Shown here one piece after another: positions 53,803 to 62,983 of a stretch of DNA of 64,000 nucleotides. The stretch lies in NCBI RefSeq assembly GCF_005843925.1, contig NZ_VCBC01000012.1, positions 62,001-126,000 of the forward strand, given 5' to 3'. The position numbers were made by a program, and so were the translations under genes. The notes under the pieces were generated by a model. The model ran no database searches, was not told the DNA's origin, and saw nothing but the letters and a program-made list of their open reading frames with translations. Source of the DNA: Thalassotalea litorea. GTDB taxonomy: Bacteria; Pseudomonadota; Gammaproteobacteria; Enterobacterales; Alteromonadaceae. How positions within the stretch are numbered: position 1 is the stretch's first letter; each line of letters opens with the position of its first letter.

Positions 53803-54855
53803 TTATAGGGTACCGCGCTCCATTTGGTTCAGCTCAATGGATTCAAACAAGGCCTGGAAGTTACCTTCGCCAAAGCCAAAATCACCTTCACGTTGGATCA
53901 TCTCAATAAAGATTGGGCCAAAAATATTCTTAGTGAAAATCTGCAATAAGTAGGTATTTTCTTTTTGGCTATCGACCAGAATTTGATGCTCTTGCACGCG
54001 CTTTTTATCTTCTTTGATCCATGGAATACGATCAAACACATCATCGTAATAGGAAGGAAGAATATTCAAGGTATCAATATTGTCGCGACCCAATTTATCT
54101 AAAGAGCCAACAAGATCTTTGGTAATAAACGCCAAATGCTGAACGCCTGGGCCATTATACTCATCCAGATATTCATCAATTTGATTGTTATTAGAGCCTT
54201 TACCTTCGTTAATTGGAATGCTGAAGTTGCCACACGGTGACTGTAATGCATAAGAAACCAAGGCTGACTTTTGGCCTTTGATGTCAAAATAACGTACTTC
54301 CTGGAAACCAAATACCTGTTTGTAAAAGTCTGCCCATTTTTGCATGGTTCCCTGATAAACGTTGTTGGTCATATGGTCAATCGCAAGGAAGCCTTTATCT
54401 TCAACCATATTGCGTTCGTCTTCAGGTAGCAATTCAAAGTCGTTTTGATAGATAGACCCTTTGTCACCCCAAACGTCGATGAAGTAAATTAAGCTATCAC
54501 CAATTCCATAGATCGCCGGATAAGGAAGATCTTTGTTGGTAGCACCCGTTGCAGGTTTCGCACCACGACGTACTGCTTCTTCAAACGCGAATTGTGCATC
54601 TTGGACACGCCAGCCCATCGAACAAATCGCCGGACCGTGGGATTTCGCAAACTCACTCGAAAAGCCATTACGCTCATTGTTCATTAAAAAGTGAATATCG
54701 TTTTGGTTGTAATAAACGATATCTTTGCCTTTAAATTTGCGTACTTTTGAAAATCCAAACTCTTCAAAAACTTTGTCCATAAAATCTGTATCGGGTGTGG
54801 CATATTCTGTAAATTCGATACCACATAAACCGATCGGGTTTTTCACGTCTTTCAT
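53803..54855 (-). CDS. hppD: 4-hydroxyphenylpyruvate dioxygenase
   Basis: Non-heme Fe(II) enzyme that turns 4-hydroxyphenylpyruvate into homogentisate in tyrosine breakdown. The 350-residue two-domain VOC protein has the C-terminal iron ligands: the His in AIDHMTNNVYQG, the His in GVQHLAFITKD and the Glu in FGPIFIEMIQREGDFGFGEGNF. The FGFGEGNF ending is family-specific. Homogentisate dioxygenase is not in the window. A TyrR-like box lies about 90 bases upstream of its start. Confidence 0.96.
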   Translation of the reverse strand: MKDVKNPIGLCGIEFTEYATPDTDFMDKVFEEFGFSKVRKFKGKDIVYYNQNDIHFLMNNERNGFSSEFAKSHGPAICSMGWRVQDAQFAFEEAVRRGAKPATGATNKDLPYPAIYGIGDSLIYFIDVWGDKGSIYQNDFELLPEDERNMVEDKGFLAIDHMTNNVYQGTMQKWADFYKQVFGFQEVRYFDIKGQKSALVSYALQSPCGNFSIPINEGKGSNNNQIDEYLDEYNGPGVQHLAFITKDLVGSLDKLGRDNIDTLNILPSYYDDVFDRIPWIKEDKKRVQEHQILVDSQKENTYLLQIFTKNIFGPIFIEMIQREGDFGFGEGNFQALFESIELNQMERGTL

Positions 54856-54942
54856 AATTCTTCTCGAAAACTTTCATTAACCTAATTATTAATCGAATCA
54901 TGTCTGGGAAAAAGGCCGCTACGGCAGCAGCGATGGGCGGAT

Positions 54943-54960
54943 CGTAAATCAATTTTTACA
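54943..54960 (-). promoter_or_regulatory. TyrR-like box upstream of hppD
   Basis: On the minus strand TGTAAA-AATTGA-TTTACG matches the TyrR consensus TGTAAA-N6-TTTACA at 11 of 12 fixed positions. It is 88 bases upstream of hppD, a tyrosine catabolic gene. Confidence 0.65.
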
Positions 54961-55281
54961 ACATAAATGATTAACCATGCATCACCTTGCCGCCAGCGTT
55001 ATACATGGGTTGCCTGCAAGCTGTAAGGATTTACTTACATAAAAACATCGCAATGGCAGTCGCGTCCAAATTATTGTTCCCGCAATGGAACACATCCACT
55101 AAAAATTTCCCCATCTTTCGTTCCAATCCAACGAATATATCGAAAACACAGTTAAGGTTTCGCTCAATTTTTCTTGAGACACCCATGACAATACGGGCCA
55201 ATGATCAGCGAATAATTGGTGCTGACTTTAATTCGAAAAGAGGTGCCACTTATCCTTTTTTGTATTTGTGTCCCTATTTAC
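54961..55281. other. Intergenic stretch before the 36-bp array
   Basis: No gene is supported. An inverted GGGTGTCT copy, GAGACACCCATG (55176-55187), with a neighbouring CTCAA/TTGAG pairing lies on the left of the array. A 102-residue plus-strand reading frame here shows no binding site or family. Confidence 0.5.
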
Positions 55282-55621
55282 CATGGGTGTCTTGATAAGC
55301 TCAATCTAACAACTAAACATGGGTGTCTTGATAAGCTCAAGCCAACGACTAAACATGGGTGTCTTGATAAGCTCAGTTCAACCGCTAAACATGGGTGTCT
55401 TGATAAGCTCAATCTAACGGCTAAACAAGGGTGTCTTGATAAGCTCAATCTAGCGGCTAATCATGGGTGTCTTGATAAGCTCAAGCCAACGGCTAAACAT
55501 GGGTGTCTTGATAAGCTCAATCTAACGGCTAAACATGGGTGTCTTGATAAGCTCAATCTAACGGCTAAACATGGGTGTCTTGATAAGCTCAAGCCAACGG
55601 CTAAACATGGGTGTCTTGATA
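55282..55621 (+). repeat. Ten-copy 36-bp tandem repeat array
   Basis: Units start at 55282 and every 36 bases to 55606 without an indel. Each begins with CATGGGTGTCTTGATA (CAAGGGTG in the fifth), continues AGCTCA and ends in variable AATCTAAC-GCTAAA types; the tenth unit is cut after 16 bases. The only open frame reads a 12-residue HGCLDKL-type repeat. The core is the same as the dispersed copies at 15077-15660. It lies between the 3' end of deaD and the upstream region of hppD. Confidence 0.95.
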
Positions 55622-55677
55622 GTGTGGTTCGGGAAATTGCGGATATTGAAAAATATGCGTATCAATGAAAGACACAA

Positions 55678-55703
55678 AAAAGCCAGCACTATGGCTGGCT
55701 TTT
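55678..55703 (-). terminator. Terminator after the DEAD-box helicase gene
   Basis: AAAAGCCAGC (55678-55687) pairs with GCTGGCTTTT (55694-55703); on the minus strand a T-run follows, 23 bases after the deaD stop. Confidence 0.88.
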
Positions 55704-55726
55704 AATTTTATCTCGCGTTAGCTGTA

Positions 55727-57505
55727 TTAACGGCTTGGGCGATTTGTGCGTGGGCGACGTTGTTGAGCAACCACTGGCGCGTCAGAGACTGAAATATCCA
55801 ACTCCTGACGACGTACACGAACTTTACGCAGTTGGTTGTACGCTTCTTTTGGCATGCCTTTTGGCAATTGCACGAAGCTGTGACGATCGTGTAAGTTGAT
55901 TTGGCCGATATAGGCACTGTCCAAAGAGATTTCATTCGCTATTGCGCCAACGATATCACCTGGTTTCGCACCGTGCTCTTTACCAACTTCCAAACGATAG
56001 GTCTGCCAATCTACGTCAGAACGGTCTGCTTGACTGCGACGACGCTCTGGACGTTCACCACGGTTACGGTCACCGCGATCACCACGTTCACTTCGCTCGC
56101 CACGACCACGACGCTCATTGCGATCACGATCTCGGCCTCGACTTTCACGATCTGCGCGTTCACGACGTGGTTTCGGATCTTCTTTTGGCTGGAACGGCTG
56201 CTTAAGCTGAGCATTATACAATAACGCTGCTGCGAGCTGTTCTACAGTCAATTCAGATTCTTCAGACATTTTTTGCATGATTTCAGCCATTTTATCAAGC
56301 TCAACATTTGCAACAGTTGTCGCTAAAGCCTGACGTGCACGTTCGATTCGACGCTGGCCAATCTCTTGAATACTCGGTAGTTCAAACGTATTGATGGTGC
56401 CCGATGTTGCACGCTCATAATGACGTAAGTTATACATCTCACGAGGTCTTACAAAAGAAATCGCAGTACCTTCACGACCCGCACGACCAGTACGACCGAT
56501 TCGGTGAACGTAGGATTCGCTATCACCAGGCAAGTCGTAGTTAAGAACTAAATCAATGCGTGGAATATCCAACCCACGAGCAACAACATCAGTGGCGATC
56601 ATGATAGAGATCTTACCATTTTTTAATTGTTCAACAGTGCGTTCACGTTGCGCCTGGTTCATATCACCGTTAAGTGCAGCACAAGGGTAGCCTAGACGCT
56701 CCAGTTGCTCAGCCACGGTAACGGTATCGTTACGAGTACGTACGAAAATCAATAAAGCGTCGTAGTCATAAGTTTCAACAATACGCTCGATTGCTGTGTT
56801 CTTATTGATGCCGGTAACTTTCCAGGCTAATTGAGTAATGTTCGCTTTTTCTTTCTTTTGTGCCGCAATTTTTACATGCTCTGGCTCTGTCAAAAAGCGA
56901 TTAGCGACTTTACGAATCGCTGCTGGCATGGTTGCTGAAAACAATGCCATTTGTGTTTCTTTTGGTAAGTGATCAAGGATCCACTCGATATCTTCTAAAA
57001 AGCCCATATTAAGCATTTCATCGGCTTCATCCAAAGCACAGAAAGAGATATCACCTAATTTCAGGGTCTTACGACGCAAATGGTCCATTAAGCGACCAGG
57101 CGTACCCACAACAACCTGGGCACCTTTTTCTAGCTGTGATAATTGTGGGCCGTAAGATTGACCACCATATAAGGTTGCGATGCGCAATCCACGCATATTC
57201 GCTGCAAAACCTTCTAACGCTTCTGCAACCTGGATCGCTAGCTCACGAGTCGGCGCAAGCACCAACATTTGCGGTTTGCGAATATTTACATCGATGTTGG
57301 CAAGCGCAGGCAAACCAAAGGCAGCTGTTTTACCAGTACCGGTTTGTGCTTCACCTAACACATCTTTACCAGCCATCAGTGGGCCGATTGTTTTTTCCTG
57401 AATTGGAGTCGGTTGTGAAAAACCAAGTTTTTCAAGTGAGGATAGAATAAATTCAGGCAAGCCAAGGGCTTCAAAGCCGTTATCGGCATTGATAATATCA
57501 GTCAT
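55727..57505 (-). CDS. deaD: ATP-dependent DEAD-box RNA helicase (DeaD/CsdA)
   Basis: A 592-residue RNA helicase for ribosome assembly and mRNA turnover in the cold. All helicase motifs are present: Q motif, GEAQTGTGKTAAF (I), PTRELAIQ (Ia), LDEADEMLNMGF (II, DEAD), FSATMP (III), then IFVRTRNDT, ATDVVARGLDIPRIDLV (V) and YVHRIGRTGRAG (VI). After a helical dimer region comes a strongly basic RE/RD-rich stretch (about 445-490) and a C-terminal RNA-binding domain (VDWQTYRLEVGKEHGAKPGDIVGAI). A 290-base upstream gap may give a long leader as in csdA. Confidence 0.95.
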   Translation of the reverse strand: MTDIINADNGFEALGLPEFILSSLEKLGFSQPTPIQEKTIGPLMAGKDVLGEAQTGTGKTAAFGLPALANIDVNIRKPQMLVLAPTRELAIQVAEALEGFAANMRGLRIATLYGGQSYGPQLSQLEKGAQVVVGTPGRLMDHLRRKTLKLGDISFCALDEADEMLNMGFLEDIEWILDHLPKETQMALFSATMPAAIRKVANRFLTEPEHVKIAAQKKEKANITQLAWKVTGINKNTAIERIVETYDYDALLIFVRTRNDTVTVAEQLERLGYPCAALNGDMNQAQRERTVEQLKNGKISIMIATDVVARGLDIPRIDLVLNYDLPGDSESYVHRIGRTGRAGREGTAISFVRPREMYNLRHYERATSGTINTFELPSIQEIGQRRIERARQALATTVANVELDKMAEIMQKMSEESELTVEQLAAALLYNAQLKQPFQPKEDPKPRRERADRESRGRDRDRNERRGRGERSERGDRGDRNRGERPERRRSQADRSDVDWQTYRLEVGKEHGAKPGDIVGAIANEISLDSAYIGQINLHDRHSFVQLPKGMPKEAYNQLRKVRVRRQELDISVSDAPVVAQQRRPRTNRPSR

Positions 57506-57795
57506 TAAATTGTCTTCTCAGTAGGCAGGTAAACCTGCAATAAAAAAAGAGGAAACCACCGGAAGACTTATGGCACGTAAAAGAGCATTTTTTGAATTTA
57601 TGCTCGGCAAGTCAGTTGGCGGAAAAACCCCATTCCCAATCCTGGCCATGGCTTTAATTTATAAAGCTGGCATAACCCGATATAATCGAGCACAGGAATA
57701 ATCAAGGCGCGAATCATACCGAGTTAAGAATTAAATGCAAGAAAAACCGAACAAAAATCACTCATTATTCGGCCATATTTACATTTGTGCAAACA

Positions 57796-58851
57796 TTACT
57801 TCAGCTTTGCGCGTCCGATAGTATTGCTATCGGTTCCAAACCAAACCGTATCGTCGGCTTTATGGTAGTACATATAACGAATCGTTCCGCCACCGCTTGC
57901 TACCGTAACGGAATCGACAAAGGATTCGCTTTCTATATCAAAAACCCGAAGTTGATTTGGGCTAATTCCAGTAACGGCTAACCAAATACGCTGTTGACTA
58001 TCAATGGCGGAACCATATAAATTCGCGTCGTCTTTTTCGGGTAACAACCACTGACTAAAGCGTTGTGATTTGGGCTGATAACGTCCCAGGTAACCCGATT
58101 CGTGATCTAAATACCAAACCTGATCTTGCGCATCGATTTCTAACCGCCGCGGACGCTGCTGTTCCTGCGGTAAGCTGTAAAGGGAAAACTGCAAACTCTC
58201 TGCATCTACCCGTGCCAAAATATTGGTACCGAATAATACAATCCAAGGTTGATTATTGGAATCGATTTTGATCCCATACGGTCTCGATTCAGGTAGAGGG
58301 GAATCAACAAGGTCAACCTTGCGATCATTAACATTAAGTCGCCCGACTTTATTACCCCACTGAGCAGTAAACCAAATATTATTGTCGGTATCAAATACCA
58401 GAGTGTGAGGATCAATCGGATTTTTGCTTGGCATCTCAATCCGTTCAATGTCGCCACTCGTCGGGTCTAATCGGCCTATATGACTGTTGCGATTTCCGGC
58501 ATACCAAATAAAGTCATCGTTATCGATAATCAGATTATGAGGATAGGTTCCATTGGGTAATTCAAACTGTTTAAATTTACCGGTTTTCGGATCAAGAGAG
58601 GCGATATAGTTTCCAACCTGACCACAAAACCACACCACGCCTTTACTATCCACGGCAGGATCCCGTGGACGCGTGTCTGGCCAGGGTACCGTCCATTCTT
58701 TAATTTCGATGTTGCTTTTGCCTTTGGTCTCGGCTTTATTCTCATGAGTCTGTTGTGGTGTTGACTCAAACGCGAGAAGTGGCAGGGATAAAATATATAA
58801 GCAAGCAATCGTCAGTAAAACCTTGCTTGATATCGTCGCTAACCTATTCAT
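57796..58851 (-). CDS. Exported Vgb-like (streptogramin lyase-type) beta-propeller protein
   Basis: A 351-residue protein with a signal peptide (about 1-28, LLTIACLYILSLPLLAFES) and then seven-bladed propeller repeats of about 45 residues of the type VWFCGQVGNYIASLDPKTGKFKQFELP, IWYAGNRNSHIGRLDPTSGDIERIEMP and IWFTAQWGNKVGRLNVNDRKVDLVDSP. This matches the virginiamycin B lyase (Vgb) family by shape; most environmental members lack the antibiotic activity, and the exported location suggests another substrate. It is followed on minus by an untranslated gap leading to deaD. Confidence 0.85.
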   Translation of the reverse strand: MNRLATISSKVLLTIACLYILSLPLLAFESTPQQTHENKAETKGKSNIEIKEWTVPWPDTRPRDPAVDSKGVVWFCGQVGNYIASLDPKTGKFKQFELPNGTYPHNLIIDNDDFIWYAGNRNSHIGRLDPTSGDIERIEMPSKNPIDPHTLVFDTDNNIWFTAQWGNKVGRLNVNDRKVDLVDSPLPESRPYGIKIDSNNQPWIVLFGTNILARVDAESLQFSLYSLPQEQQRPRRLEIDAQDQVWYLDHESGYLGRYQPKSQRFSQWLLPEKDDANLYGSAIDSQQRIWLAVTGISPNQLRVFDIESESFVDSVTVASGGGTIRYMYYHKADDTVWFGTDSNTIGRAKLK

Positions 58852-58928
58852 ATTAAAACGCTTATCATTAATCAGTTACGATAAATAATAGCCAATCGAG
58901 TTTGATAAAACGAATTTGCAGCGACATT

Positions 58929-58964
58929 AAAAAACCGGAGGCTCTTTACAGAGGCTCCGGTTTC
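58929..58964 (-). terminator. Terminator after the DGSG-repeat lipoprotein gene
   Basis: ACCGGAGGCTCT and AGAGGCTCCGGT (about 58935-58962) pair with one mismatch around TTAC; on the minus strand a T-run follows (58929-58934). Confidence 0.8.
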
Positions 58965-58997
58965 AAGACATAAACGAGTGGAACTCAATGCCAGTTA

Positions 58998-59759
58998 TTA
59001 GCTACCGATATTGAATCCACCTTTAACGCCGGTAACATTTAAACCACCGGAGCCGGCTTCAGTAATGGTTAATCCCCCTGCGTCTTTCACCGTGATACTG
59101 CCGGAACCGTCATGGATCGTCACTTCACCAACGACCTCTTCGATTAGCAACTCACCAGAACCATCATCAACGTTTACATCACCGCCAACACGGCTGAGGG
59201 TCAACGAACCAGAACCATCATTGACAATAACATCACCGCTAACTTGAGTAATCGTCAATGAACCTGAGCCATCATCCACATCAACTTTCCCCTGAATGCG
59301 AGCAATATCCATGGAGCCGGATCCATCTTCGATATCGAGATCACCATTGATGTCGGTAATCGACATTTCACCGGAGCCATCATCTACCGTTAATTTAATA
59401 TGCTTGGGTACCGTGACCTGGACGTTAATATGTGGAGAGTCACCGTTCCAGAAACCGCTGGTACTGCCGTGCTCTGCCACTAAAACCGCAGTATCACCAT
59501 CTTGTTCCAGAGTGAAGGTATAGTCTTTGTCTTCGGTGGTGTGAATCTCCGCCTTAACCTGAATTTCTGTCGCCCCTTCAAGACCGACAATATTAAGCGA
59601 GCCAGCACCGGCACTAATGTCTAAATGGGCAATATTTGCCGATGAGATGGCTAATTGTTCATTAATTTCCACGTCTGCCGAGGCAGCACCAACGTGAATG
59701 ATGCAACCTGATAACAATAAGCTAGACGTTAAAACTGCGGCAATTGTGTTAAATTTCAT
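58998..59759 (-). CDS. DUF4097-like lipoprotein with an 18-residue DGSG repeat
   Basis: A 253-residue protein with a lipoprotein signal (LLLSGCIIH, Cys about 19). After a N-terminal strand region (about 30-120) come six 18-residue units of the form V-V-DDGSG-LTITQVSGD (about 125-230), a beta-solenoid with DGSG at each turn, then SGGLNV and INIGS near the end. It resembles the head-domain/DUF4097 family of repeated beta strands. The function is unknown; surface or periplasmic structure is likely. It is transcribed from a separate promoter and ends at a strong terminator. Confidence 0.85.
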   Translation of the reverse strand: MKFNTIAAVLTSSLLLSGCIIHVGAASADVEINEQLAISSANIAHLDISAGAGSLNIVGLEGATEIQVKAEIHTTEDKDYTFTLEQDGDTAVLVAEHGSTSGFWNGDSPHINVQVTVPKHIKLTVDDGSGEMSITDINGDLDIEDGSGSMDIARIQGKVDVDDGSGSLTITQVSGDVIVNDGSGSLTLSRVGGDVNVDDGSGELLIEEVVGEVTIHDGSGSITVKDAGGLTITEAGSGGLNVTGVKGGFNIGS

Positions 59760-60020
59760 ATCCCTGGACCTGTTCTGTTATTTGTAATGATATTAACTAA
59801 ATATGAGAGAAAATTTTAGTCATGATTAGCAATTGTGAGCTGCTCTGCATATTTAATCTTCTCAGGGGATTATTCAATTACCGGGCCAAAAACACTAACC
59901 CATTGAATTGATAGGAAATTACACAAAAGCACAATCATTCAAATGAATCCATGCTTTAGGAAAGTAGTGAGATAGTTAAATTTATTAACGTTTTTACAAT
60001 TTATTCGTCAAAAAAGCTAA

Positions 60021-61508
60021 TTAAAACCGTTGACTAGCCTCATTGAATATAATCGTGACTTGTTCCGATTGAAAAATCAGTTGGCTGGCTAAAATATCTG
60101 GAAATAAACCAAGCGCCACAATAATCACGGTTAACATCCCCATAACCGTGGCATGGGAAACCGTAAAGTTTCCCACTTTATCGATGGGTGTTTGCGATGT
60201 TGTTTCCAGCGGTTTTGCCAGGATACAAAAAATAATGCTTAAGTAATAATACAGTGCGATGCCACTACCGATTATCAGTGCCGAAATAGCTCCCCAAAGC
60301 TGATTTTCGATTGCCACGGTGAATAAATAGAATTTTCCAATGAAACCTGCGGTCAGCGGGATCCCGGCCAATGACAACAATGCCAGAATTAAGCAACTAC
60401 CTTGCAACGGACGCTGCCAAATCAACCCTTGCCATCCGCGCCAATCATCGTTATCCGTAATTGCGTGCGCCTTGGAACGACCGGACAGATAAATCATGAT
60501 CACAAGAGTGGCAATGATATAAACCAAGATATAAAAAACACCGGATTTTAACGCCCAGGCAACGGATTGCTGTGATTGTATTGCTAATACGATAATCAGA
60601 TAGCCCATGTGAGCAATTGACGAATACGCTAAAAGCCGTTTAATGTTTTGCTGAGTTAAAGCAAGAAGATTACCGACCAGCATCGATGCAATCGCGATAC
60701 AAACTAACAAGAACTGCATTGAATCCTGGTTAAAAATTGCTGAAACTAGCCAGAACTTCACAAAGATGGCAAACATCGCCGCCTTTGAAACCGTGGCCAA
60801 CATCAAGGTTACTGGCATTGGCGCGCCTTGATACACATCCGGTGTCCAGGTATGAAATGGCACCAAGGATAATTTGAAACAAAAACCAACCATGATCAGC
60901 ACTAACCCGGCCTGGCCAAGCAATTGTAAATCTTGCTGCTGAGGTACCTGATAAGCCAGGCTCATGTCCCCCGTAGCACCGTATACGAAAGCCATGCCCA
61001 GTAACATGATTGACGAGGCGGTTGCACTCAAGATTAAATATTTAAACCCCGCTTCAAGCGTATGTTCACGCAAATGCAGATACCCAATCATGCCAACTAA
61101 AGACAAAGACAGAAGCTCAAACCCTAGAAATATCGCCGCAAAATGATTGGATAACACCAAAATATTGGCGCCAAGAACCGCAAGAAGTAACAAAACATAA
61201 TACTCGTCGTGACACTCGACAGCCGAGCGTAAATAACCATAACTGACCCATACTGCGACTAAGCTGCAGGATAAGATCAGCACATTAATGGTTAATGAAA
61301 ATACATCCACATATAGTAAAGGCGTCACTGCAAGATTGACATTGGTCATGGCTGGGTAATGGGCGAACAGGGCGAGTAAAATCGCACTAACGGTAAAAAA
61401 TGCAATGCTATGTTGCGAACGCTTAAATGCGATTAACAATAGCTGCATAACAATGGCAAGCGAGAGGAGTAGTTGTGGGGCAATGGCAATAAATTGTTCG
61501 ACGATCAT
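60021..61508 (-). CDS. nuoN: NADH-quinone oxidoreductase subunit N
   Basis: Antiporter-like membrane subunit of complex I, 495 residues, about 14 transmembrane helices. The Mrp/proton-channel signature [30 protein letters not shown] and the later [15 protein letters not shown] are visible. Last gene of the operon, overlapping nuoM by four bases (ATGA). Confidence 0.95.
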   Translation of the reverse strand: [495 protein letters not shown]

Positions 61509-62983
61509 AGCTTGCCTCCAATTAACTGGGCATCTGCAACACTTGGGTAAATTGAATCAAAGTGCATTAGCAGAGCTTGAGGAAAGAGTCCGAGGTAAAG
61601 CAGCAACCCAAACAGCAAACTGCAAAGTAGCCACTCATGGGCGCGTAAATCCGGGATTTTTACGTTTTCCTGGGGTTTACCTTGAAAGCTTTGTTGAAAC
61701 AAATACATGCCGTAGATGGCGGAACCAATCATCGCGGTGGCGGCAAAAGCGGTGGCAATCGGATGATGGGTAAACGTCCCCGTTAACGTCATAAACTCCC
61801 CGACAAAATTTAATAAGCCCGGCATACCAAACGCGCCGGCAACAAAGGCCAAAAGCATCCCGCCCATGCGTGGCGCACTGGCGAAGAGACCGCCCATTTT
61901 CTTGAGATCCCGAGTATGCAGCCTTTGATATAACATGCCGGCCATCGCAAACAGTGCGGCACTGCTTAAACCATGTGCCACCAAGGTGACGATCGCGCCA
62001 TGGTAAGCAATCGGAGAAAATGAAAATAACGCCAAGGTAATAAAGCCCATATGACTGATGGACGAGTAGGCCACCAATCGTTTAAAGTCGGTTTGCGCAA
62101 ATGCCATAACGGCACCGTAGACTATCGAAATAACCCCAAGGGCAATTGCCACCGGTGCAAAATGCGTTGCCGCTTGTTCGAACAAAGGCAAGACAAAGCG
62201 CATTAAGCCGTATGCTCCGGTTTTTAACAGAACACCGGCGAGTAACACTGAACCGGCTGTGGGTGCCTGAGTGTGCGCATCGGGCAGCCAGGTATGGAAA
62301 GGAAAGGACGGGAGTTTCACCGCAAAGGCAACAAAAAAACCTAACATCAACCAATACTGCAACGGCATTGCGATATTGAGTTGTTGCCAGTCAAAGTAGT
62401 TAAAACTGATGTCGCCAAATTGTTGTTGGTAGATAAAAGCCATGACGATAATGGCGACTAACATCAGTAAACTAGAAACCTGGGTAAAGATAAAAAACTT
62501 AATTGCCGCATATCGTCTGTTCTCATGGCCCCATATCGCGATCAATGCCGTCATGGGCAACAGCATCACTTCCCAGAAGAAAAAGAACAAAAACAAATCG
62601 GCCGCAGCAAATACACCGACAATTCCCGCTAACGCCGCTAATAAATTGAAGTAATAGAAATTTTGATATTGGCTGATTTCACTCACCGAAACCAAAATGC
62701 ACACCAGCGCCAATATCAACGTCAGCGCCACTAAAATAAAACTTAAACTGTCAATAAACGTGGCGTATTCAATCCCCAGGCTGGAGATCCATGGAACAGA
62801 GACTAATGGCATTGCCTGATGAAACAAATCATGATGATTACTGGCAAAGTGTGCCAATAGCGCAAAACTAATTAGCACGCCAATGGCGGCAATATAAGGC
62901 AAAGTGCGCGCAAACCTTTTACCAACCAGTAACGCGATAAACGCACTAACCATTAAAACGGCAATAATATTGGTGAAAATCAT
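61505..62983 (-). CDS. nuoM: NADH-quinone oxidoreductase subunit M
   Basis: Proton-pumping membrane subunit of complex I, 492 residues. It has AVKLPSFPFHTWLPDAHTQAPTAGSVLLAGVLLKTGAYG with the key lysines, and KRLVAYSSISHMGFITLALF. It overlaps nuoN by four bases and nuoL by four. Confidence 0.95.
   Translation of the reverse strand: MIFTNIIAVLMVSAFIALLVGKRFARTLPYIAAIGVLISFALLAHFASNHHDLFHQAMPLVSVPWISSLGIEYATFIDSLSFILVALTLILALVCILVSVSEISQYQNFYYFNLLAALAGIVGVFAAADLFLFFFFWEVMLLPMTALIAIWGHENRRYAAIKFFIFTQVSSLLMLVAIIVMAFIYQQQFGDISFNYFDWQQLNIAMPLQYWLMLGFFVAFAVKLPSFPFHTWLPDAHTQAPTAGSVLLAGVLLKTGAYGLMRFVLPLFEQAATHFAPVAIALGVISIVYGAVMAFAQTDFKRLVAYSSISHMGFITLALFSFSPIAYHGAIVTLVAHGLSSAALFAMAGMLYQRLHTRDLKKMGGLFASAPRMGGMLLAFVAGAFGMPGLLNFVGEFMTLTGTFTHHPIATAFAATAMIGSAIYGMYLFQQSFQGKPQENVKIPDLRAHEWLLCSLLFGLLLYLGLFPQALLMHFDSIYPSVADAQLIGGKL

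Noticed and set aside
54987..55295. 102-residue plus-strand reading frame before the repeat array
   Set aside because: No binding site, no family features, and it runs into the repeat; treated as chance.
55282..55621. CRISPR array
   Set aside because: The period is regular, but the core-plus-variable layout gives spacers of only about 15 bases that are near copies of each other, and no cas gene is present. It is a simple tandem repeat.
57506..57795. A cold-shock leader of deaD
   Set aside because: The gap is long enough for one and TTGATT-17-TATCGG occurs near its far end on minus, but I could not see a cold-box-like element or a clear start, so no feature is claimed.
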